The notes beneath the pieces are model-generated. The model searched no databases, was not told the DNA's origin, and saw only the letters and a list, made by a program, of their open reading frames with translations. Position numbers and translations under genes: made by a program. From contig NZ_BDAY01000102.1 in assembly GCF_001612685.1 (NCBI RefSeq), positions 1 through 41,097 of the forward strand: 41,097 nt of DNA, in the 5' to 3' direction. Shown here one piece after another: positions 6,557-14,263 of this stretch (its first letter is position 1; the number at the start of each line of letters is the position of its first letter). Source of the stretch: Nocardia altamirensis NBRC 108246 (lineage in GTDB: Bacteria > Actinomycetota > Actinomycetes > Mycobacteriales > Mycobacteriaceae).

Positions 6557-8092
6557 GTGACCCAACCTCCGGATAGCCAGGCAGTGCAGCCTGATCCGAC
6601 CGACGACAAACTAGACGCGGCGGTCTTCAAGGTAGCGGGCGTGGTCGTGCTGGGCGCGATCATGTCGATTCTCGACATCACGGTCGTGAATATCGCCCTG
6701 CCCACCTTCCAACAAGAATTCGACACCAGCTACGCCATCGCGGCGTGGACCATCACCGGCTACACGCTGGCGCTGGCCACCGTCATCCCGCTCACCGGCT
6801 GGGCGGCGGATCGGTTCGGCACCAAACGGCTCTACATTGCCGCGCTGATCTTCTTCGTCCTCGGCTCGGCCCTGTGCGCCACCGCATGGAACATCGAGTC
6901 GCTCATCGTGTTCCGGGTGATCCAGGGCATCGGCGGCGGCATGCTGATGCCGCTCGGTATGACGATCATGACGCACGCGGCGGGTCCGCAGCGGGTCGGT
7001 CGGGTGATGGCGGTACTCGGCGTTCCCATGCTGCTCGGCCCCATCGGCGGCCCGATCCTCGGCGGCTGGCTGATCGAATTCCGCTGGGAATACATCTTTT
7101 TGATCAACGTGCCGATCGGCGCCATCGCGCTGATCTTCGCGTTCGTTGTGCTGCCTGCGGACAAGCCGGAGCCGTCGGAGTCGTTCGACTTCCTCGGGAT
7201 GCTGCTCGCCTCACCGGGTCTGGCGTTGTTCCTCTACGGCGTCTCCTCGATCCCGGGTGAGGGCACGATCGCCGCGACAAAGGTGTTGCTGCCCGCGATC
7301 ATCGGCATCGTGCTCATGGTCGCGTTCGTCTTCCACGCGCTGCGCACCGAACACCCGCTCATCGATCTGCGGCTGTTCCGCAACCGGGCACTGACCTTCG
7401 CGACCCTGACCATGGTGCTGTTCGCCATCGCGTTCTTCGGCGGCGCGCTGCTGCTGCCGACCTACCTGCAGCAGGTGCGTGGCGAGTCGGCGCTGGCGGC
7501 CGGATTGCTGCTGGTGCCACAGGGTTTGGGCGCGATGCTCACCATGCCGATCGCAGGCAGGCTGGTCGACAAGATCGGTCCAGGCAAGATCGTGCTGGTC
7601 GGCATCGTGCTGATCGCCGTCAGCACCATGTTCTTCACGCAGCTGACGGTGGACACCTCCTACCCGCTGATGTGCGCGGCGCTGTTCGTGATGGGCCTCG
7701 GCATGGGCTGCACGATGATGCCGATCATGACGGCGGCGATCCAGACGCTGAAGCACGCGCAGGTCGCCCGCGGTTCGACGTTGATGAACATCGTCAACCA
7801 GACCGCGGGTTCGATCGGCACCGCGATGATCTCCGTGGTGCTCACCAACCTGCTGAACAACCGCGAGTTCGCCAAGCCCGCGATCGTGGCGAACGCCAAC
7901 CCGGAGTTCGCGAAGCAGCTGCCGCCCGGTGTGCTGGAGATCGGATTGCAGCAGGCGGCATCAGCATTCAGCAACACCTATGTCGTGGCAGTGGTGCTGA
8001 CCGTGCTGACCTTGGTTCCTGCGGCGTTCCTGCCGCGCACGAAGCCGAAGAACCCGGAGACGGCGGACGCGATCACCGCGGTTCACGTGTAG
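6557..8092 (+). CDS. MFS drug exporter, DHA2 (EmrB/QacA) family
   Basis: A 511-residue integral membrane protein with many hydrophobic helices, consistent with the 14 of the DHA2 drug:H+ antiporters. Family motifs are visible: LDITVVNIALP in helix 1 (motif D1), WAADRFGTKRLY in the first loop (motif A) and GPIGGPILGGW in helix 5 (motif C). It should export hydrophobic or cationic compounds using the proton gradient. Starts are possible at GTG 6524, TTG 6527 or GTG 6557. I chose 6557 because it gives the shortest normal cytoplasmic N-terminus (TQPPDSQAVQPD). A palindrome just upstream probably controls it, and a strong hairpin follows the stop. Confidence 0.88.
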   Translation: MTQPPDSQAVQPDPTDDKLDAAVFKVAGVVVLGAIMSILDITVVNIALPTFQQEFDTSYAIAAWTITGYTLALATVIPLTGWAADRFGTKRLYIAALIFFVLGSALCATAWNIESLIVFRVIQGIGGGMLMPLGMTIMTHAAGPQRVGRVMAVLGVPMLLGPIGGPILGGWLIEFRWEYIFLINVPIGAIALIFAFVVLPADKPEPSESFDFLGMLLASPGLALFLYGVSSIPGEGTIAATKVLLPAIIGIVLMVAFVFHALRTEHPLIDLRLFRNRALTFATLTMVLFAIAFFGGALLLPTYLQQVRGESALAAGLLLVPQGLGAMLTMPIAGRLVDKIGPGKIVLVGIVLIAVSTMFFTQLTVDTSYPLMCAALFVMGLGMGCTMMPIMTAAIQTLKHAQVARGSTLMNIVNQTAGSIGTAMISVVLTNLLNNREFAKPAIVANANPEFAKQLPPGVLEIGLQQAASAFSNTYVVAVVLTVLTLVPAAFLPRTKPKNPETADAITAVHV

Positions 8093-8099
8093 CAACCGG

Positions 8100-8134
8100 T
8101 CCGGGATCGCCTTGTTCGTCGAGGCGATCCCGGA
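8100..8134. terminator. Bidirectional terminator hairpin
   Basis: A perfect 12-bp inverted repeat (TCCGGGATCGCC / GGCGATCCCGGA) with an 11-nt loop lies 7 bp after the exporter stop and before the convergent carboxypeptidase gene. There is no T-run, as is usual for high-GC actinobacterial terminators. The rest of 8135-8267 holds only a very short open frame. Confidence 0.65.
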
Positions 8135-8267
8135 CGGGGAGCGATCGCGGTAGCCCGAAACGGGGGAGCACGCTGTTCTCGAAGCGAGTCATCGCGCAGA
8201 TGCGCCTGCGCGAAAGTCGAACCATCGGTACCGAACTCGCCTACCTCACCTACGAACTCGTCGCTGG

Positions 8268-9200
8268 CTAACCGATCGGTAGCGCGCTCAGGATCGGGTG
8301 ATAGACCCAGTTCAGCATCCGCTCGGCGTCATTCGTCGCGGCGACGGCGCCGTGGGGTGAGCTGTGCAGCACCACGCCGATCAACGGGATTCCGGCCCTG
8401 ACCGTATGGAACAGCAGGCAGGTTCCTGCGGCGTCGGTGTATCCGGTTTTGATGCCGGTGGTGCCCGGGTAGTCGTGCAGCAGCTGATTCGTTGTCGCCC
8501 AGTGGTGTTCGCGGTTCCCGGGGCCCGCGGGCAGGTGATAGCTGTCCTCGCCGACGATGTCACGGAACACCGGGTGGTTCATCGCGCGTAGGCCGAGGGT
8601 CACCAGGTCGGCGGGCGTGGAGTAGGTGGAGTTGTCGGTCGGCACCGGCAGTCCGCTCGGGTCGGTGAAATGTGTTCCCGCCAAGCCCATTTGACGCGCA
8701 GTGTCGTTCATTTTGGCGATGAAGTTGTTCTGGCCCGGCCCGTACGCCTCGGCGAGCGCATGGGCGGCGTCACAGCCGGACGGCAGCATCATCGCGTAGA
8801 GCAGCTGGCGCGCGGTGAGTACCTCACCGCCGACCAGGCCCGCGCCGCTGCCGCCGTACCTTGCGGAGTACGCGACACTTTCGTGCGGGACGGTGATAGC
8901 GCGGTCGAGGTCGCCCGCGTTGACCACGACCAGCGCCGTCATCACCTTCGTGATGCTGGCGATCGGCACCGAGGTGTTCGCCTGCCGCGACCACAGCACC
9001 GTGCCGGTGATGCCCTCCGCCAGCGCTGCCGCCGTCGCCTGCACGCCGTCCGGCTCCGGAGTCGTCCACGGCAACTGGATCCCGGGCAACTGGATCCCGG
9101 GCAACTGGCTTTGCGCGGGAGTGGCAGCGACACCCTGCCCGACCACCACAAGCAGCACCCCGGCAAGAACAGCCTGCAACAATCGGGCAAATGTCCGCAT
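8268..9200 (-). CDS. Serine-type D-alanyl-D-alanine carboxypeptidase
   Basis: A 310-residue secreted penicillin-binding protein that trims the D-Ala terminus of peptidoglycan stem peptides. An N-terminal signal peptide (FARLLQAVLAGVLLVVVG, ending near ATPAQS) precedes the S11 peptidase domain. Catalytic motifs are SITK (S82, K85), SGC (S141-C143) and KTG (K251-G253). SGC instead of the usual SxN is the form known from the Streptomyces K15 D,D-peptidase. A linker with the LPGIQ repeat follows the signal peptide. No extended C-terminal domain or anchor is seen. ATG codons at 9200 and 9209 and a GTG at 9227 are all possible starts; 9200 gives the most standard signal peptide. Confidence 0.88.
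   Translation of the reverse strand: MRTFARLLQAVLAGVLLVVVGQGVAATPAQSQLPGIQLPGIQLPWTTPEPDGVQATAAALAEGITGTVLWSRQANTSVPIASITKVMTALVVVNAGDLDRAITVPHESVAYSARYGGSGAGLVGGEVLTARQLLYAMMLPSGCDAAHALAEAYGPGQNNFIAKMNDTARQMGLAGTHFTDPSGLPVPTDNSTYSTPADLVTLGLRAMNHPVFRDIVGEDSYHLPAGPGNREHHWATTNQLLHDYPGTTGIKTGYTDAAGTCLLFHTVRAGIPLIGVVLHSSPHGAVAATNDAERMLNWVYHPILSALPIG
9071..9108. repeat. 15-bp tandem repeat in the carboxypeptidase linker
   Basis: GCAACTGGATCCCGG occurs twice in direct tandem, followed by the first 8 bp of a third copy. It encodes the QLPGI repeat just after the signal peptide, a site where copy number may vary between strains. Confidence 0.8.
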
Positions 9201-9325
9201 GGTCCACATTCTGCCGCGCCACCCCACCGATCACCGGGATTTCCTCCACCACAATTACCGGCACCCCGCCACCACGCCCTCGACGATGGCCCTCAATTGG
9301 GTTTCATCGTCGGGATCTCACTCGA

Positions 9326-10081
9326 TCAACTCGACGTTTCTGTTGAATCAGGACTGTCGAGTTCCGCCGCGGTCGCGTCGACGGCTGGTCGGCAGTCGTT
9401 GGGGAGATGGTTCTCCACGAGGTCGACGGCCTCTGATGGTGTGCGCGTGTGTCCGATGTCAAGTTGGCGTCCGGGCCAGATGACCCGGTAGCTCCCGCCC
9501 CTGACGGGAACGACCGCAGGGAGGTCGCGGGTGAAAGGGAACCGGGTGCAACGACTCAGGTGCAATTCCTCGTGGCTGGTGTAGGGGAACAGCATCCGTA
9601 GCCGAGGCCGGGCATAAGCCGCCTCGATCAAGGCGTGGTCGATGTACGGTGACCGTGCCTCGCGGTACATTTTCCACTGGGTTTCGACGGGGTCGCCCCG
9701 TTCGTAGGCTTCGGCGAGTTCGTCGAACCGGATGAACGGCCGCGCCGCCTGCAGTTCGCGCAGGCGAGACCCTGCCTGCCAGCGGCCGATCGCGCCCGCC
9801 GAGGCGGCCAAGTCGGCAGTTTTGCCGCAGGCCATGCAGACGCCGCGCTCCCAGAATTCCATGATGAACCAGCGTTGTTGGCTGCCAGCGACGGTTGTCA
9901 CGTGCCTGCGGTTGTCTCCGACCCGGGTTGCGCAATCCCACCAGCCGGGAGAGTTGGTCAGCGTTGCTGTCAGCGGGTATCCGGCGCGGTCGAGCTCGGC
10001 TTGCATTGCGGCCTGCAGGCTCCCGGCCTCCGCGACCTCAGGATAGAGATGCACGATGTGTTGCCGCGGTGGTCGAGGCAT
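9326..10081 (-). CDS. DUF6193-like protein
   Basis: A 251-residue soluble protein. It resembles DUF6193-type proteins of actinomycetes: LYPEVAEAGSLQAAMQAE at the N-terminus, a WFI...G segment, then LIEAAYARPRLRMLFPYTS and PVRGGSYRVI near the C-terminus. The family has no established activity, although some members lie in natural-product clusters; nothing here supports such a cluster. Two cysteines in CMAC (about residues 80-83) could bind metal. The ATG at 10081 begins the conserved part; the longer open frame upstream is a shadow. A perfect 19-bp palindrome lies about 60 bp upstream and may control it. The family call is from memory of the pattern. Confidence 0.6.
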   Translation of the reverse strand: MPRPPRQHIVHLYPEVAEAGSLQAAMQAELDRAGYPLTATLTNSPGWWDCATRVGDNRRHVTTVAGSQQRWFIMEFWERGVCMACGKTADLAASAGAIGRWQAGSRLRELQAARPFIRFDELAEAYERGDPVETQWKMYREARSPYIDHALIEAAYARPRLRMLFPYTSHEELHLSRCTRFPFTRDLPAVVPVRGGSYRVIWPGRQLDIGHTRTPSEAVDLVENHLPNDCRPAVDATAAELDSPDSTETSS

Positions 10082-10140
10082 GACATCTATTCTGCCGGTG
10101 CGACGCCGACTTGCGTAGGGGCGCAGTGTGAATCGTCTCG

Positions 10141-10159
10141 ATCGGACAACTTGTCCGAT
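10141..10159. promoter_or_regulatory. Perfect 19-bp palindrome, candidate operator
   Basis: ATCGGACAA-C-TTGTCCGAT is perfectly symmetric around one base. It lies 1 bp downstream of the flavoprotein stop codon and about 60 bp upstream of the DUF6193-like start. A one-base centre makes it a poor RNA hairpin and a good site for a dimeric repressor acting on the downstream gene. Confidence 0.55.
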
Positions 10160-10160
10160 G

Positions 10161-11819
10161 CTATTCGCCGGCCGGGGGATTGTCGGGGCGGTCGAGGTAT
10201 TGGTGGAGGAGGAAGACGGCCATGGCGCCGTCGCCGACGGCGGAGGCCACGCGTTTGATGGAGCCGCTGCGGACGTCGCCTGCGGCGAAGATGCCGGGGA
10301 CGCTGGTTTCCAGTGGGAGGGGTTGGTAGTCGGGGGTGGCGGCATCGGCGCCGGTCAGGATGAAGCCGTGGTCGTCGAGTGCGACGCAGTCGCCGAGCCA
10401 TGTGGTGCATGGTTCGGCGCCGATGAAGACGAACAGGGCACGCGTGTCGAGGGTGTGTGTAGTTCCGGTTGTGTTGTCGCGCACTGTGATTGCTTCGAGG
10501 GTGGCCGCACCGAGCAGCTCGTGCACCTCGGTGTTGGGCATGACCTCGATCCCTGGTGTCTGTTCGATCTGAGCGATCAGGTAGCGAGACATGCTCGCCG
10601 CTAGATCGCCTGCGCGGATCACCAACCGCACCTCGGTCGCGTACTGGGACAGGAACATTGCCGCCTGCCCGGCCGAGTTGCCGCCGCCGACCACCATGAC
10701 CGGTGCATCGCGGCACGACTCGGCCTCCACGAGCGTTGCGGCGTAGTAGACGCTGGTTGGTTCGAAGTCGTCGAGTCGCGGCACGGCGAGCTTGCGGTAT
10801 CGAGCGCCGGTGGCGATCAGTACCGCCCGGCTGGTCACTTCGGTGCCGTCGGAGATCCGCACCACGAAATCTCCGGACCGGGTTTCCAGCGCGGCGGCTT
10901 CGGCGGGGAGAGTGAGGGCGGCGCCGAACTTCCTGGCCTGCAGTTCGGCTCGTTCGGCGAGTGCCGCGCCGGAGATGCCGGACGGGAATCCGAGGTAGTT
11001 CTCGATTCTGGAAGACGTGCCCGCTTGGCCACCGATCGCGATCGAGTCGAGTACCAGTGTCGACAGACCTTCCGAGGCGCCGTAGACGGCGGCGCCGAGT
11101 CCCGCCGGACCCGCTCCGACAACGACCAGGTCGTAGCGCCGATCCGAATCGGTGGTGAGGTCGAGTCCGATGGCTCTGGCGAGCTCGGCAGTGCTCGGAT
11201 TGCGTAAGACCAGGTTTCGGTCGCCGATCACCACCGGTGTCTGATCGGGCGGGATGCCGAGTTCGCGGAGCAGCGCCTCGGCCCTAGCGTCCTTTTCCAA
11301 GTCGAGCCAGCGATGCGGGATGTTGTTGCGGGTAGCGAATTCTCGTAGCCGCCGGGTGTCCGGTGCGTAGTTCGAGCCGATGATCTGTAGTCCGACACCG
11401 TGTCCGACCATGACCGCACGCCGAACCAGGTAGGCACCGAGCACCAGATCTCCGAATGTCGTGTCGCGCGAAACCAATTCGCGAAGCGTCCGGGCCGGCA
11501 CGATCAGCACCTCGCCTGCCTCTTGGACCACGATGGAGACGAATGTGGCTTGTCCGGTCAGCACGCTCAGGTCGCCGAGGAAGCGCCCGGGGCCGAAGAT
11601 GCTGATGACCCGCTGGGTGGCGCCGTCTCCCTCGAGCACTGCGACGGTGCCTGCGAGGACGACGGTGAAGTCGTAGCCGCGACCGCCCTGCCGATACAGC
11701 ACTTCACCTGCCGAGGTCGTGTGTTGCTCGCCGTGCGGGCAGAGCATGCGAATCTGCGGCTCGCTCAACCGCGGATAGGCCCCGTAGCGGTCGGGGGTCT
11801 CCGGTTCCACCGCACCCAT
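10161..11819 (-). CDS. cNMP-binding / thioredoxin-reductase-like flavoprotein
   Basis: A 552-residue three-part protein. Residues 20-140 form a cyclic-nucleotide-binding-like beta-roll (GRFLGDLSVLTGQATF). Residues 143-215 form a glutaredoxin-like fold (SNYAPDTRRLREF) that has lost its CxxC. Residues 228-545 form a thioredoxin-reductase-like FAD/NAD(P) module with VVVGAGPAGLGAAVYGA, a second dinucleotide motif VMVVGGGNSAGQAA and the FAD-contact FAAGDVRSG. The redox CxxC of true thioredoxin reductases (CATCDG) is absent; that stretch reads YYAATLVEAESC. It is therefore a pyridine-nucleotide-dependent flavoprotein, not a classical thioredoxin reductase. The architecture recurs in actinobacteria, but its physiological substrate is unknown to me. 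The start has a GGGAGAAG ribosome-binding site. Confidence 0.85.
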   Translation of the reverse strand: MGAVEPETPDRYGAYPRLSEPQIRMLCPHGEQHTTSAGEVLYRQGGRGYDFTVVLAGTVAVLEGDGATQRVISIFGPGRFLGDLSVLTGQATFVSIVVQEAGEVLIVPARTLRELVSRDTTFGDLVLGAYLVRRAVMVGHGVGLQIIGSNYAPDTRRLREFATRNNIPHRWLDLEKDARAEALLRELGIPPDQTPVVIGDRNLVLRNPSTAELARAIGLDLTTDSDRRYDLVVVGAGPAGLGAAVYGASEGLSTLVLDSIAIGGQAGTSSRIENYLGFPSGISGAALAERAELQARKFGAALTLPAEAAALETRSGDFVVRISDGTEVTSRAVLIATGARYRKLAVPRLDDFEPTSVYYAATLVEAESCRDAPVMVVGGGNSAGQAAMFLSQYATEVRLVIRAGDLAASMSRYLIAQIEQTPGIEVMPNTEVHELLGAATLEAITVRDNTTGTTHTLDTRALFVFIGAEPCTTWLGDCVALDDHGFILTGADAATPDYQPLPLETSVPGIFAAGDVRSGSIKRVASAVGDGAMAVFLLHQYLDRPDNPPAGE

Positions 11820-11976
11820 CGACAGCTTCTCCCTTGATTCGGTTGGAGCCTGTGGTCTCGGTACGTAGCGATGTAGCGCCGGGGTCGTCGCTCTCGGCCG
11901 GGTCCGACGATACTGGCTGCGCCTACGCTGCGGACGCTGGTCTGGTACGGCGGCGATTCATCACGAACTCGGCGAG

Positions 11977-12762
11977 CTACCCAGCTGTCTCGTCGAGGAA
12001 GCTCAGGACGAGTGGTCCTGCGACGGAACGGAATTCGTCGAAGTAGGCGTGGCGGGCACCGGGGATCAGGTGCATGCGGGCGTGCGGGATGCGCTCGGCG
12101 AGCAGGGGAGCGTTCGCGGCCGGATTGAACCGGTCCTCGGCGCCGTGCACGATCAGGGTCGCAGTGGTGATGTCCGGCAGCACATCCCACGCGTCGTGCT
12201 TGTTGCTCGCCATCAGATGGCGGCGCTTGGCATAGGCGGGCATGGCCGGATCGCCGAGCGTGTTGTACGGGCCGGTGGTGCGCGCCAGCCATTCAGGCGT
12301 GTACATCAGTTCCAGCAGTGCCTGTCTCGCTGCGGCCGGATCGGGTTGGATGAGCGATTGCCGGATGTCCGGACCGCGTTCGATGCTGTGCTTGCCGCCG
12401 GGCGACGTGCAGCCGAGCACGAGCGCACGCACTCGCTCCGGGTGTCGCGCGGCCAGCCACTGCGCGACCCGCCCGCCCATCGAGGTGCCGTACACCGCGG
12501 CCTGGTCGACGCCGAGATCGTCGAGCACCGCGATCACGTCGTCCGCGAAACCTGCTGTGCTGTACGGCTCGTCGGGCTTGTCGCTGTCGCCGGTGCCGCG
12601 CCAGTCGAGGGTGATGGTGCGATACCCGCCCTCGAAGTCCTCCCGGATCCCGTCCCACCAATGGTGATTGTTCGCCTGCCCGGCGAGCAGCACCAGCGGA
12701 ACGCCCGCGCCCGCCGTCTGGTAGGTGAGTCGAACACCGTTGGCGGCCTTGGCATATGGCAC
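11977..12762 (-). CDS. Alpha/beta hydrolase
   Basis: A 261-residue alpha/beta-hydrolase-fold protein. The nucleophile elbow is GTSMGG, the acid is in HGAEDRFNP and the catalytic histidine is in GARHAYFDE. The oxyanion region reads VLLAGQANNHHWW. The fold resembles 3-oxoadipate enol-lactonase-like and related esterases; the substrate is not known. The GTG start at 12762 follows an AGGAAGG ribosome-binding site, 17 bp after the TetR stop, so the two are an operon. The 157-bp gap beyond its 3' end (11820-11976) contains nothing I can name. Confidence 0.87.
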   Translation of the reverse strand: MPYAKAANGVRLTYQTAGAGVPLVLLAGQANNHHWWDGIREDFEGGYRTITLDWRGTGDSDKPDEPYSTAGFADDVIAVLDDLGVDQAAVYGTSMGGRVAQWLAARHPERVRALVLGCTSPGGKHSIERGPDIRQSLIQPDPAAARQALLELMYTPEWLARTTGPYNTLGDPAMPAYAKRRHLMASNKHDAWDVLPDITTATLIVHGAEDRFNPAANAPLLAERIPHARMHLIPGARHAYFDEFRSVAGPLVLSFLDETAG

Positions 12763-12779
12763 AGGCTTCCTTCCTCTCG

Positions 12780-13346
12780 CTAGTGGTTCGGTGCGTGCGG
12801 CGCACGCAAACCGTCGAACACGAAGCCGAGACTCCGACGCCATGCGGGGGAGCCGGTCGTCTCGCCGAGCAGCGACAGCGCCCACACCAGGTGCACCACA
12901 TCGTCGTCGGTGGCGTCGGCACGCAGCGCGCCCGCCTGGCGGGCGCGCTGGAGGAGTTCCGACAGGTTCGACATGCCGCGATGGCATGCCTGCGTGACCT
13001 GGGCGGCGGCCGGATGATCGCCGGTGAATGCCTCGAGCAGCCCGCGGTCGGCGGTCATCTGTCCGAGCAACTCCTCGATGAACCCGCACAGCGCCACCCA
13101 CGCGTCCGGCTCGGCGGCCGCGCGAGCGGCGAAGTCGTCCATCGCGGCCAGCCGGGCGGGCAGCAATGCGTCGATCAGCGCGTCCCGGTGCGGGAAGTGG
13201 TTGTAGAGCGTGCCGATGCTGACCCCGGCCCGGCGCGCGATCTCCTCCAGCGATCCATCGAGCCCCTGCTCGGTGAATACACCGGCGGCCTCCCGCAACA
13301 GCTTCTCGCGATTGCGGGCCGCGTCGCGGCGCAACGGTTTGGTCAT
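12780..13346 (-). CDS. TetR-family transcriptional repressor
   Basis: A 188-residue TetR-type repressor. Residues 8-55 hold the DNA-binding domain (REKLLREAAGVFTEQGL, then EEIARRAGVSIGTLYNHFPHRD), followed by an all-helical ligand domain. It is divergent from the SDR gene, with a perfect inverted repeat between them, and leads the hydrolase gene, so it most likely represses both and itself. An upstream ATG at 13355 is possible. A TAAGAT -10 on the minus strand (13353-13358) would start the mRNA at the A of the 13346 ATG, which favours a leaderless transcript from this start. Confidence 0.88.
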   Translation of the reverse strand: MTKPLRRDAARNREKLLREAAGVFTEQGLDGSLEEIARRAGVSIGTLYNHFPHRDALIDALLPARLAAMDDFAARAAAEPDAWVALCGFIEELLGQMTADRGLLEAFTGDHPAAAQVTQACHRGMSNLSELLQRARQAGALRADATDDDVVHLVWALSLLGETTGSPAWRRSLGFVFDGLRAPHAPNH

Positions 13347-13367
13347 GCTGACCATCTTACAAAAGTC

Positions 13368-13415
13368 GAGGGGCTCCTCGGTTTCGTGCTATCTTCTGAA
13401 AATGAGGAGCCCCTC
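13368..13415. promoter_or_regulatory. TetR operator: 12-bp inverted repeat
   Basis: GAGGGGCTCCTC (13368-13379) and its exact complement GAGGAGCCCCTC (13404-13415) face each other across 24 bp, between the divergent tetR and SDR genes. Each arm is itself close to symmetric, so each may bind one TetR dimer, 36 bp apart centre to centre. A TATCTT -10-like hexamer lies between the arms (13390-13395). Confidence 0.7.
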
Positions 13416-13436
13416 AATTTCTGTGAAGGAGATCGC

Positions 13437-14153
13437 ATGACCACCACACCAACGGCCGTGATCATCGGCGTCGGACCCGGCCTCGGCATGTCCATGGCCC
13501 GGCGATTCGGCCGCGAAGGATTTCGAGTCGCCTTGCTGTCACGCAGCTCGGCGCGCCACGACGACTATCTGAAAGACCTTGCCGCGCAAGATATCGACGC
13601 CACTGCCTACGTCGCCGATGTCACCGACCGGACCCGCCTGCGGTCCGTACTGGACGAGATCGCACGTGCCGGCGAGGTCGAGCTCGCCTACTACGGTCCT
13701 GGGCCACAGCAACATCCGGTGCCCATCACCGAAATGGATTTCACCACCGCGCAATCCGCCTTCGAGTGGGTCTGGCCTGCCGTCGACGCGGTACAGGCCG
13801 TACTGCCCGCCATGCTCGAAAGGAGCAGCGGCGCACTGCTGTTTGCCGGTGGTCTCTCCAGTGTCCGTCCGATGCCGATGCTCGGCCAGCTGGCCCTGCC
13901 CTCGGCGGCGCTGCGCAACTACGCCATCACGCTCAATGCCGCGCTCGCTGAACGTGGTGTCTACGCAGGCACTCTCACGATCGGTGGCCTCGTCGAACGC
14001 GGTGATATCCACGCGATGGTGACTGCCGACCCTGCCCGCTTCGGCTCTGTGGAGGGCCACACCCTCGACCCTGATCGGCTCGCCGACGCCGCGTGGGACA
14101 TGTATCGCGCCCGGGATCGCGCCGAGGAGGTGTTCGACATGCTTGGCGGCTGA
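13437..14153 (+). CDS. Short-chain dehydrogenase/reductase-like protein
   Basis: A 238-residue Rossmann protein of the SDR superfamily. The nucleotide loop is VIIGVGPGLGMSMARRFGRE, a GxGPGLG variant of TGxxxGxG, and VADVTD is the adenine-binding motif. The catalytic YxxxK is not present: the matching stretch reads LALPSAALRNYA. A serine-containing FAGGLSSVRP remains. It may bind NAD(P) without classical oxidoreductase chemistry. The start at 13437 follows AAGGAG. The frame stays open far upstream, but that part lies opposite tetR and the hydrolase and is not coding. It is controlled by the adjacent TetR in all likelihood. Confidence 0.82.
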   Translation: MTTTPTAVIIGVGPGLGMSMARRFGREGFRVALLSRSSARHDDYLKDLAAQDIDATAYVADVTDRTRLRSVLDEIARAGEVELAYYGPGPQQHPVPITEMDFTTAQSAFEWVWPAVDAVQAVLPAMLERSSGALLFAGGLSSVRPMPMLGQLALPSAALRNYAITLNAALAERGVYAGTLTIGGLVERGDIHAMVTADPARFGSVEGHTLDPDRLADAAWDMYRARDRAEEVFDMLGG

Positions 14154-14188
14154 CAGCGGAAGCTGTGATGTTGCTCATTCATATTTAC

Positions 14189-14200
14189 GACCGTTCGGTC
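14189..14200. promoter_or_regulatory. Candidate TetR-type operator before the acyltransferase
   Basis: GACCG-TT-CGGTC is a 12-bp palindrome in an AT-rich patch (ATATTTAC to CAAACG), 64 bp upstream of the acyltransferase start. ACCG/CGGT half-sites are common among TetR-family operators. A 6-bp hairpin (CGGCTC / GAGCCG, 14221-14237) lies between it and the start. Confidence 0.5.
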
Positions 14201-14263
14201 CAAACGTAGCCTGGGCGTATCGGCTCGCGAGGAGCCGGTTCGGAAGCTCGAGGAGACACGGTC

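Noticed and set aside
8200..8271. A 23-codon frame (MRLRESRTIGTELAYLTYELVAG) between the MFS and carboxypeptidase genes
   Set aside because: It reads like protein but is very short, has no ribosome-binding site and overlaps the opposing stop codon; perhaps a gene fragment, not listed as a gene.
12756..13436. N-terminal extension of the SDR frame
   Set aside because: It lies entirely antisense to tetR and part of the hydrolase, and a strong ribosome-binding site precedes the ATG at 13437.
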